A stretch of 64,000 bases of DNA, taken from assembly GCF_000143415.4 (NCBI RefSeq), contig NW_003314376.1, forward strand, positions 67,433 to 131,432, given 5' to 3'. Below, piece by piece: positions 43,781 to 53,082 of this stretch; the stretch's first letter is position 1; the number at the start of each line of letters is the position of its first letter. Source of the DNA: Selaginella moellendorffii. Taxonomy: Eukaryota > Streptophyta > Lycopodiopsida > Selaginellales > Selaginellaceae. Made by a program: the position numbers and the translations under genes. The notes beneath the pieces were generated by a model that searched no databases, was not told where the DNA came from, and saw only the letters and a list, made by a program, of their open reading frames with translations.

Positions 43781-44877
43781 TGTAAGGAACCAACTCCCCG
43801 AGATATCGTAAGCGAAAGGATCTCCGAAAGCATGACCGAAACAACAAAGAGTTCATCGGATGGGACCGAGTCGAAGATCGAGTCCAAGACTGACTCTGAG
43901 ACCGAGTTCGAGATAGAGTCCAAGATCGAGCCAAGGCCGAATCGGAGACCGAGTTCGAGACTGAGATCCAAATCGGGTCCGAGACTGAGTCCGAGGTCAA
44001 GTCCGAAGTCGAGTCCGAGATCGGGTCCGAGATCGAGTCCAAGACTGAGTCCAAAGTCGGGTCCGAGATCAAATCTAAGACTAAGTCCAAATACTAATAC
44101 GGGTCAAGGGGTGAAAGCCCAAAGCGTGCGTCTCCCAGGGGGGGGGGCTGCAAAGAGTTCCAAAAGTATAGTAGGGATAGTGAGGTCCAGGAACCAGTCT
44201 TGAAGGAACTCTCCAGTGGTGCTTCCAAATTGAGTTGAGGTTGAGACTGGGGCTGAGGGGCCTTGGGTGGGAGTGAGCATGGGCTTGGGTGGTGCCAGAC
44301 GGGCCACCCAGGGAAGTGCTCAAGAGCAGCTCCCACTCCCGAAAGGGAAACCGACTACGGTGCTCCCGGCTCATGTGGAGTGGTGCCCCACTTGAGTACC
44401 TTATGGCTCATTGGTCCTTGCCCTTCCTAGGGGCTTGGGCTTTCCCTTCGGGATGGAAGTGGGGGGGTAGAGGTACCCATACCGAGCCGTTAGGCCATGG
44501 TGTTTCGCCCCGATGTCCCGAAGTAAGTGTTGCACCCAAGGCTTGGGATTTAAAGGGTCCCATGATCAAGTCTTGTTGTACCAAGTTAGGAACCTGGAGG
44601 CTTGGTGTGCTTCGCTACTTGTGCTTGCAGGGAATGTAGCCGAACCTTAAGTCCAGTCTAACCCGGGGAGGGGGATTGGGAGAGATTTGGGAATCCGTGG
44701 ATGGATGGCTAACGCTCCGTTGCTCGTGTAGTGAGTAGCTGAAACCAAGTAAGACCAAGTAGGAGCTGATACAAAAGGCAGGAACCTTGGCGAGGGAACT
44801 TATCACAATCCAAGGTAGTGTTGGTCTGATAGACGAGGTAAGCTGGCAAATTGGAAAGGAAAAATTTATGGCTTACA
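43781..44877 (+). repeat. 3' LTR of Gypsy-1
   Basis: It is 1097 bp, TGTAAGG...GCTTACA. It has the GAGTCCGAGATC-like array at 43861-44090 and a run of 10 G at 44138-44147. Confidence 0.88.
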
Positions 44878-45177
44878 AAAATGTGAAAGACGAATGGAGT
44901 GAGTTTGACCTCCCCAGTGCAAAATTATAATTGTGTGGTTGGTTTGAGCATTTGGGAGTTGCATAAAGAGTTGCAACTAGTTCAACAAGGTTCTATAGTG
45001 GGCTAATGATTATGCCATGGCTTTAAATTTTATTTCAGTCATGGTTAGCAGCAACTTTATTGGTGGTTTTGTGCAAGTTTTAAATTCTTGTGGTAATTTA
45101 TAATTGCCCAACAGAAGCTCCAGATGTTCCACCTGAGTTATTATTATCACCTTTTCATATTCCAAAAGGGAGGATGG

Positions 45178-45360
45178 TGTAAAGTTTGTAAATACATATA
45201 TGTATATATATGTATTACCCTAACTAGGTAATACACTAATTATAGTAGTATAATATATCGACTGTCTATTTGGGACTAAATCTGATCTATCCATTCTTGT
45301 ATATAAGTAGGGGCCTAAACTTTAATTAATATATCTATTCCTTTATTCTAAGCACTCAAA
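45178..45360 (+). repeat. 3' LTR of NA-C
   Basis: TGTAAAG to ACTCAAA, preceded by the polypurine tract AAAAGGGAGGATGG. Its junction to S4 is the same as NA-A to S1. Confidence 0.85.
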
Positions 45361-46115
45361 ATATATATTAAGTTTTACATTCTTGAGGTCAGTAGGAAGG
45401 CATTGATTTGCTTGTTACAACTTACAAGTTCCAAAGGCATTAGTTTGGTTTTGGTACAAGATCCAGGCAGGACAACATGCTTGGAATACAAGGAATGGAG
45501 AGAGGCCACCTTGAAACAAAATCCATCACCTAGTAAGCTTTTAATAATTGGTTTCTTTGGATTGATCAAGCATGCCCAATATCTCTATTTGTTTGTTCAG
45601 AAAAGCAAATGCACTTAAATTTTGAAAGAATGTGAAGGTGACGTTTCCAATTTTGAACTTTTGTAAGAAAAAAAAGTTACTCATTTTAAAAGACTTTTAG
45701 CTAAACAAATATGTAGCTAAATATGTTTACTAACAAACAAAAATACAAATTAATATTAGTGTTTAGACAATTTGATTGGTACAGAAGACCATACCAGTTG
45801 AATTATATTGTGTTGGTTTTACCAATTGCTTTACTCATCCTCTTGCATAACACTGCAAAGCAAAACACTATCCCTTTTCCTCCTCCTCTTGTGATTACTA
45901 TTACTATAATATGTATTATTATTATAAGCATTAGTAACATTCTTCATGGTTGCCTGCAGATGCAGCTTCTTGGCTATAGAAACTTGCTGGAGATGGTGGG
46001 CTTTCCAAAGCTCATCTCTCAAAAGGCTCTTGAAATGCAACAAAAGCTGCCAGAATCTCCAAGGATGAGTATTAGAATGGTGAAGAGAAAAGTTTAGCAT
46101 TTTTGTTTCTTTGCT
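45361..46115 (+). other. outer block of S4 left arm
   Basis: It is nearly identical to 2497-3240. Unknown origin. Confidence 0.5.
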
Positions 46116-46117
46116 AA

Positions 46118-46174
46118 GGGGAGATAGCTCAGATGGTAGAGCGCTCGCTTAGGGATCAATAACCAGCATCTCCA
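46118..46174 (+). pseudogene. tRNA-Ala relic (16-nt deletion)
   Basis: It has the same deleted form as 3244-3300. Confidence 0.8.
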
Positions 46175-46611
46175 AATATGTTTGATTATTGGATCGTTCC
46201 AGGCGTTTTGACCGATTTTACTGGTGTTGACCTCTGGGGGAGCTATGGATGGATGTTGCACCGTGAGACTGTCAACAGAGCAATGCAAAGATATTTATCT
46301 TGTGTTCTTTTTCCCACATGTTTGCAAACGAGTAAACAAGTTTCGTTCACTGCAAGTACATTAGGATTGAGCCTGGAAAGGAGTTGCCATCAAATTAAAG
46401 ATGTTGAAATATTGAGCATTTCGTGATTGTGAGATTAAATCGCTGTTCACATCTAGGTTTCTCTTCGGCATGCTCAGTTCAAGTCCGACAATCCACAGCT
46501 CTTGTTTTTTTCAAAAAGTACCTCTTTATTTTCTATTTTCTAAGTCAAGGGTTAGGTTATAATCTTTCTCGCTTGGATTTTTCTATTGTCGAAGCTCTCG
46601 TCAGGTAAGCT

Positions 46612-47370
46612 ATGGTCTCTCGCGCTCACGCCGCCCCAACGCTTGCCCGCCGAGCTCCAGCGCCCTGGCATGGCGGCCATCACCGAGCTTCACACCCGCG
46701 AGCTCCAGCTCTAGCTCCAGCACATCCACCACACCACCATGGACACCATCCTCGAGGAGCCCACGAGCCAGTGCCAGGTTTAGCTCCAGTTCTTCAAGGT
46801 GACGCTCCAGTTCGAGCCCCAGCGCCAGCTGCTTTCGTTCACCCTGCTCGCGGCCACCCTGCTCATCTAGCTCCAGCGCCTGATGCTCGCCACCACGATC
46901 CAGCTCCAGCAGCAGCAGTGTACCATCATCATCACGGTGATGGAGCCCCTCTGGTTGTTCACCACCATCACCATGGTCACCACCATGGTCACCACCATGG
47001 AGGACGCCACAACCACCACCACCACCACCATCGTCGCGAGGGTCACGACGCAGCAGTGGCCACACCAACACCCGCAGCAGTAGTTACAGTGGTTCGGAGG
47101 ACGCCGTGGTCGCTGCTCCAGCTTCTTCTGTGGGTTTTGGTTGCGATCTTGGTGCTGCTCGCATTCTTTTTGCTCGTGCGATGGATGTTCTCTCGGAGGA
47201 AGCAGCGCAGTAATGCGATCTTTCAGGATCCCGGGTGGCAGATCGAAGTTGTGGTGGACGATTCTCTGACTGAGAAGAAACAGTTGGAAGCTCACACTCG
47301 TGGTTCGCACAGCAATGGCACTCTGGGATTCTCCTCAAAGTGTCCTGCCAACACTGGCAGTGACGCGTAA
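46612..47370 (+). CDS. His-rich single-pass membrane protein reading frame (copy in S4)
   Basis: This is a 252-codon frame collinear with the three other copies. It shows His-tract length variation only in whole codons, the same hydrophobic segment, and the same donor-like contexts at both ends. See 3750-4514 for the reasons for doubt. Confidence 0.4.
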   Translation: MVSRAHAAPTLARRAPAPWHGGHHRASHPRAPALAPAHPPHHHGHHPRGAHEPVPGLAPVLQGDAPVRAPAPAAFVHPARGHPAHLAPAPDARHHDPAPAAAVYHHHHGDGAPLVVHHHHHGHHHGHHHGGRHNHHHHHHRREGHDAAVATPTPAAVVTVVRRTPWSLLQLLLWVLVAILVLLAFFLLVRWMFSRRKQRSNAIFQDPGWQIEVVVDDSLTEKKQLEAHTRGSHSNGTLGFSSKCPANTGSDA

Positions 47371-47800
47371 GTCAGCACAGTGCATGCCTTGTCACATGGA
47401 AGATTGTGTACAAACAATCTTCAAGGAGATGAAGTTGCAGAGCAAGAAGACAGCAGGGTCTTGCTCACGGACGGTGAAGATCACATACAAGGGTCCACTG
47501 GTGGAAGTCACCAGACTTGGAAGTTATTGCGCAGCTGGCTCGGAACATGGACTGGAAAGTAGAGCAGGAACCTACTAAGTTTTGATTTGACTGAGCTATC
47601 CTCTAGAGGTGACGGGGGAGCAGACGTTAGTGCACCTCCAAAGGCCAGAGAAGTTGCTTGAGACGAAAGGTTTGAGAAAAGGTAACGTACTACTTTTGCT
47701 CTCTGTTCTTGCAGGTGCTCAAATCTCAACTTCGATGAGAAGAAGCAGAGCAGGGCATAGCGGCCAGATAGGTTTCTCCAGAGTCAAGAGCATCATAAGC
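47371..47800 (+). pseudogene. captured exon fragments, S4 left arm
   Basis: It has the same pieces as 4515-4918. The GT...AG interval is at 47682-47714 (33 nt). This copy keeps the CACCAGACTTGG stretch that is missing in S1. Confidence 0.5.
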
Positions 47801-48374
47801 CAGGAATCAAGCAAGTGCAAAATTGTGGAAGTATGGTCGAAGTCTACACTGCGGCTTGCAACACAGGTTGTTTGACAGGATGGGACGAAGAACAGGATAG
47901 GTTGGTCTACCTCGCAAATTAACCCAATGCATTCGTCGCAAGCAGCCTCGTGGACATGTGGAAGCATCAGAAGTGTTCAGGAGGACAAAGAAACACGACG
48001 TTGGTTGCCTGGAACACGATCATCATGGGACATGCACGTCTTCTATCAGATGCAACGAGAAGCTGGCCTGCCTCCAAACGCAGAGACTTTGCATGGAGCA
48101 GCAAAACGTCGTTTCCTGGGAACAACCTTTGCTCTTGACTGCTACGAGCAAGCCGCAGCCAAACGCTCAGACTTTCATGGTGGCGCTCAAGGCACGCGGC
48201 GACATAGCAGAGAAGAGGCTCCACTCGCAGATCTGGGAGAGAAATCTGGAGGGAATCCACTACTCAGCGTGGTCGCTCAATGAGAGAAAAGCTTTTCTTG
48301 GGAGGTTGGTAAACTTTGCAAGGAAAGAGTGTCATGCAAGGTTGATGGAGCCGTCAATCAAAGATGGTACCTGA
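47801..48374 (+). pseudogene. PPR protein gene fragment (S4 left arm)
   Basis: This is the longest left-arm version. In mixed frames it has VDMWKHQKCSG, LVAWNTIIMGHAR, a degenerate ALDCYEQA piece, and AQTFMVALKARGD followed by EKRLHSQIWERNLEG. At least three frame changes are needed to follow one PPR series, so it is a relic. Confidence 0.7.
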
Positions 48375-50110
48375 AAAGACGCGAATGGATCTTAGCTGGC
48401 ACACCTTGGTGAAGAGATAAAAAATATGAGAGACAATACTTATCTCTTAATTAATTTGCTGTAGTATCATTCATTGAGTAATTTAGTTATAAGCTTATTT
48501 GAGATTAATATTATAGTAGAATAAACAAAAATATACTAGAAAGTGTTTATACTGAAGTTTATAAATTATAATCAAAAAAATTAATCTAAATGAACAACAA
48601 CTATTAGATATTAAAATATCCTAGAATCTCCAAGCATAGTTTAAGTAAACCACTTATGGATCTATCACTTTAAACCGATAGAAGCTTATTCACAAACCTA
48701 TTTACATTATTATATAGAACTTTTTTCCCAAAACTTCTTTGATTAAAAACATATTAAACTTGGGAGTTAAGTTTCTCCAAGATTTTGTTGTTGATTAGAT
48801 GTTATGTTTTTCTTTTAACCATGCTCTGTACAAATATATAACTTTTATAATTGTAATTCAAGTTCTTTAAATATTTTTTAATTTCATATTAGTAGATGAG
48901 AAACAACAAACATATGAACATTACAAATACTTGGTCAAAGGAAGCAAACACAGCATACTCAAAAGCATTATAGTTGAAAGTAAAACATAGCCATCAAGCA
49001 GGAATACCATCATTATGAGTATATAATTCTCAAGTATGGAAGTGATATTATAAATGGAAAGCTTTACAACATCATAATCAACCAATTCCCAATGTTTACA
49101 TATAATGTTTACATATAAACATTAAAATTCTGAAATCTTTCATCCTTTGCATAGGATGGATCCAAATGTTAAAGTTTGGATTCATCATAACGTCTGAACA
49201 TGAGGTGAAAAAAATAGATATTGGTATTGTATTTGAAACTAAAATAAACTTTATCTATAAATTACACTGAAAACAATATAGGGCATTTCTTATAATTTCA
49301 CTCAAAGAGAGAGTTAATTCTTCAATAGAAGAAAAACATGCAACCATCACGAAACTTAAATGTATTAACGACCTTGTCTAGATCAGCTGAAAGAAGGCAC
49401 AAAGAAACTTGCCAAGCATCAGCAAGACAAAAGCACACAATTTACTTTGGACAACTCTCTATCATGAAATCAAAAAAAATTTAAAGAACTTGAATCATAG
49501 TTACAAAGTTGTACATTTGTACAGGACAGAATGTAACATCTAATCTACTTGGAGAAGCTTGAGTCCCAAGTTTTCAAGTTAAGTTTAAGTGACCAAACAC
49601 CATAGATATATAATTTCCTATATAAATAACCATTTGTGAAATATGATCCAGAGCATGATTGTCTCTGATATTTTTATCTTTTGACCATGGTGTGCCCCCT
49701 AAGATCCTTTCGCCTGTTTTCATCTTTGTTTGGGTTTTGTTGATGGCTCCATCAATCTTGCATTACACTCTTTCTCCATTTTCCTCACAAAGTTTACCAA
49801 CAAGCTCCCGAGATGAGCAACACCTCCTAATACCCTCTCCACAATAAGATTGTATGTCCATTCCCGTCCCTGAAATAACATGTCATTGATGAAAAAGTCA
49901 AAGAACAAGGTAAGGAGATAAGCTCCAGAGCTTTCACAACTTTTCATGAAACTACCAAGCTTCAGTTTCGCCTTCACAAGAAGGTACTTGACTTACGTGA
50001 TGCTTAGGCCAAGATGGTTGAGCTAGTTAGAAGTCTCTGACTTCAAGCTGTTTTAGCTATAAGATGAAACAAAAAAGCTATGAACTAAAAATTATAGTAC
50101 CTATGAACAT
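48375..50110. other. AT-rich centre of S4
   Basis: There is no credible gene. A minus-strand stretch near 49720-49977 (FINDMLFQGREW, VNFVRKMEKECNARLMEPS) is distantly like the end of the PPR block and may be an older copy. Confidence 0.55.
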
Positions 50111-50139
50111 CATGCTTTGTAAGGCACTCTCCAGGTACT

Positions 50140-50735
50140 TCAAATGAGTAGTGCAAGAGGAAGTGCCAGAGTAATACTGAACTTGGTGCAGAAAACTTCT
50201 TGAGAGGCAGCCACTTCTCCACACTTCCTATAGAATGTGATGAGTGAGCACGCGAGTAGTGGATTCCGTCCAGATTTCTCTTCCAGATCTGCGAGTGGAG
50301 CCTCTTCGCCTAAGTCGCCACGTGCCTTGAGCGCCACCACGAAAGTCTGAGCGTTTGGCTGCTGGATTGCTCATAGTGCTCGAGAGCAAAGGTTGTTCTC
50401 GGTGTATCCCAGGAAAGGATGTTTTGCTCAGCGTTTGGAGGTAGGCCAGCTTCTCGTTGCATCCGATAGAAGAAGTGCATGTCCCATGATGATCGTGTTC
50501 CAGGCATGTTTCTTCGTCCTCCCGAACACTTCTGACGCTTCCACATGTCCACGAGGCTGCTTGCGACAAATGCATCAGCTTCGTATTCACAATTTGTGAG
50601 GCAAGAGTGTTGCTTTCCAGGTAGACCAACCTATCCTGTTCATCGTCCCATCCTGTCGAACAACCTGTGTTGCAAGCCGCAGTGTGGACTTCGACCATAC
50701 TTTCACAATTGCACTTGCTTGATTCCCCGCTTGTG
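50140..50735 (-). pseudogene. PPR protein gene fragment (S4 right arm)
   Basis: The minus strand carries NPLLACSLITFYRKCGEVAASQEVF and TFVVALKARGDLGE-like wording near 50200-50345. The long 313-codon frame 50228-51169 runs through in another frame and across the putative intron, so it is not taken as a gene. Confidence 0.65.
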
Positions 50736-51400
50736 ATGCTCTTGACTCTGGAGAAACTTATCTGGCCACTATGCCCTGTACTGCTTCTTCTCATCAAAGT
50801 TGAGATTTGAGCGCCTGCAAGAATAGAGAGCAAAAGTAGTACGTTACATTTTCTCAAACCTTTCGTCTTGAGCAACCTCTCTGGCCTTTGGAGGTGCACC
50901 AACGTCTGCTCCCTTGTCACCTCTAGCGGATAGCTCGTAAATCCTTCATCAAATCGAAACCTTGTGGGTTCTTGCTCTACCTTCCAATCCATGTTCCGAG
51001 CCAGTTGTGTCATAACTTCCAAGTCTGGCGACTTCCACCAGTCAACCCTTGTATGTGATCTCTGGGTGAGATCACCGTCAGTGAGCAAGAGCCTACTGAC
51101 TTCTTGCTCTGCAACTTCATCTCCTTGAAGATTGATTCTACACAATCTTCCCTGTGACAACACATGCACTGTGCTGACTTACGTGTCACTGCCAGTGTTG
51201 GCAGGACACTTTGCGGAGAATTCCAGTGTACCATTGCTGTGGGAACTACGAGTGTGAGCATCCAGCTGTTTCTTCTCAGTCGGAGAATCGTCCACCACAA
51301 CTTCCAGATGATCCGTCACTTCAATCTGCCACCCGGGCTCCTGAAAGATCGCATTCCTGCACTGCTTCCTTTGAGATAACATGCATCGCTCAATCACCAA
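50736..51400 (-). pseudogene. captured exon fragments, S4 right arm
   Basis: The best right-arm copy. It has RNAIFQEPGWQIEV, a donor-like GTAAGTCAG near 51180, IFKEMKLQSKK, then DWKVEQEPTRFRFDEGF and the 33-nt GT...AG interval. Confidence 0.5.
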
Positions 51401-51594
51401 ATGCTCTCTACAGTATAGGTATGATATTTCAAAAAGAGAAATGGATATCTTTCCAATCCTAATGTCCTACTTGCAGTGACACGCCACTTTGGATACTTTG
51501 AATAACGAAACTCTTTTTTTCCTCGTTTTTCAACTTAGAACTCATTGAATGTGATCATGGAGACACAAGCCATCAGCGTACACAAACTACTTCC

Positions 51595-51990
51595 CTACAG
51601 GAAACTGGGGAAAAGAAACACGAGATAAATATCTATCCATTGCTGTTTTGATAGTCTCACGGTGCCCAACCGAAAGCATGAGACTGATAGATGCAAAAAT
51701 GCAAGTTGGATTATCTTTGTCATGTAGATGGCATCCTTGTTGTCTTCACGCTCCTGCCTACCAGTCTTCTTTTTCTTGGCCGGTGGAGGTCTCTTATTAT
51801 GGCTGCCTCTATTGCAGACACAACATATCAAAGTAGTTTCATAATGTCAGAGGCAAAAGCAAAAGAATTAACCCATCTGGGTACTGGAATAAAAGCCAGT
51901 TTGTCACAGACGGTAGAGCAGCAATCCAGTGACCCAACAGTGGAGGGAACTAGCACCATCCGGTTTTACTTCTTCATCGTGGATCCCTAG
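51595..51990 (-). pseudogene. unknown reading frame with CCVCNRGSHNKR, S4 right arm
   Basis: It is a copy of 19905-20272, open for 78 codons, with a frame change from a one-base loss near 51838. Confidence 0.4.
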
Positions 51991-52060
51991 CTCCTCAAGT
52001 GGTCAACCATAGTCAACACCAGTAAAATCGGTCAAAACGCTTGGAATGATTGAAAATAGT

Positions 52061-52133
52061 TGGAGATGCTGGGTATCGATCCCAGTGCCTCTCACATGCT
52101 AAGCGAGCGCTCTACCATCTGAGCTACATCCCC
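52061..52133 (-). tRNA. tRNA-Ala(AGC), apparently foldable
   Basis: It is 73 nt with GGGGATG...CATCTCC acceptor arms and discriminator A. The D arm is GCTC/GAGC, the anticodon arm CTCGC-TTAGCAT-GTGAG (all paired, one G-U), and the T arm CTGGG/CCCAG. The A box TAGCTCAGATGG and B box GGGATCGATACCC of a polymerase III gene are present. No intron and no encoded CCA. It lies in the right arm of S4, so it may be a transposed copy; whether it is expressed cannot be told from sequence. Confidence 0.65.
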
Positions 52134-52591
52134 TTAGAATAGAAACAAAAATGCAAAGCTTTTCTCTTCACCAGTCTAGTACTCATCCTTGGAGATTTGG
52201 GCGTCTTTTGTCACATTTCAAGAGTTTTTTGATTGATTCTAGAGCTCTAGCTATGGAGGAAAATACTCAAGGTCATGAGATCTCATCTTGGCAACGTCTT
52301 ATTAAGTGCTCCAGGCCGAGGGATTTGTGGAGCATACCCCTAAGAATCAAGAGAGATGCATGTGGAATCCACAGGATGGGTTGCTTGATGCATACGACAG
52401 GGCACTCCTTGCAAAGCTGGCAACCATGAAGAATGTTACTAATGCTTATAATAATAATACATATAGTAATAGTACAAACAAGAGGAGGAACAAGGCTAGT
52501 GAATTATTTTGCTTTGCAGTGTTATTCAAGATGGATAGAAGCAATTGGTAAAACCAAGACAATATAAATCAATTGCTATGATCTTTAGTAT
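52134..52591. other. outer block of S4 right arm
   Basis: It is the counterpart of 8471-8935, with a short deletion near 52315. It ends TATGATCTTTAGTA(T) at Gypsy-2b, and the same 14 bases recur at 63779-63792. Confidence 0.55.
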
Positions 52592-52767
52592 TGTGAGGGC
52601 CAAGTGTACGGCTACGATGCCGTATACTAATATTAGTGTAGTGGGATTTTGGTAACCGTCAGATTGCTTTTAATTTGGACCACTTGCTCTTATATATAAG
52701 CTAGGGTCTTTTGGGCTAATGGATATGCACATTTCTATATTCCCTTTCCATATCCTAAGCACTCACA
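52592..52767 (+). repeat. 5' LTR of Gypsy-2b
   Basis: TGTGAGGGCC to ACTCACA, with TATATAAG at 52693-52700. Confidence 0.85.
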
Positions 52768-52768
52768 T

Positions 52769-52779
52769 TGGTGGAGATG
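52769..52779 (+). promoter_or_regulatory. primer-binding site of Gypsy-2b, perfect tRNA-Ala match
   Basis: TGGTGGAGATG is exactly complementary to the last 11 nt of mature tRNA-Ala (CATCTCCA plus added CCA), as encoded 640 bp upstream at 52061-52133. Confidence 0.75.
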
Positions 52780-53082
52780 AGGGGCACTTTTGATTGTCCC
52801 TAAGGAGTGCTTAAATTTGGGATTTTGGTTTAGATCTAGCTTTTGCATTGTCTAGATCTAGCTTTTTCCATTTCCTTTCTTTTGTTCTTTCTTTTTAGGA
52901 TTTTGGTTTGGATCTAGCTTTTTGCATTGTTTAGATCTACCATTTGCTTCTAACTTTTTGTCATTTCTCTTCTTTTGCTCTTTCTTTTTCATTCGACAAG
53001 GGCAAGGACGTGGTCGTGGCTGTGATGTTCGCTGTTGGGCATGTGATGAAGTTGGTCATATCTCGAGTTTAAGTTGTAGTCA

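Larger units (their letters stand above)
31280..44877 (+). mobile_element. Gypsy-1: chromodomain Ty3/gypsy element (chromovirus type)
   Basis: It has LTRs TGTAAGG...CTTACA, a primer site for initiator tRNA-Met, and gag-protease-RT-RNase H-integrase-chromodomain in one frame. It is inserted in NA-C after AGAAT; the right flank AAAAT is the target duplication with one change. A 6.3-kb SOL element interrupts the integrase. The gag-to-integrase part (32223-36195) has about nine stops but no frameshift. Confidence 0.92.
29511..45360 (+). mobile_element. NA-C: LTR element carrying nested Gypsy-1 and SOL
   Basis: NA sequence is at 29511-31279 and 44878-45360. Between them sits Gypsy-1, which itself contains a SOL DNA transposon. 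The 5' LTR lacks its last about 20 bp; the 3' LTR is 45178-45360. Confidence 0.85.
45361..52591. repeat. S4: most complete composite inverted-repeat unit
   Basis: The left arm is 45361-48400, the AT-rich centre 48375-50110 and the right arm 50120-52591. The right arm continues at 63778-64000 after the Gypsy-2b/2c insertion. It holds the best tRNA-Ala copy and the longest right arm in the window. Confidence 0.78.

Noticed and set aside
50228-51169. A 313-codon minus-strand frame (and its 264-codon relative at 7265-8059)
   Set aside because: It runs out of frame through recognisable PPR fragments and through a GT...AG interval present in all arms; its composition is unlike a folded protein. 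It is most likely a chance opening in a relic.
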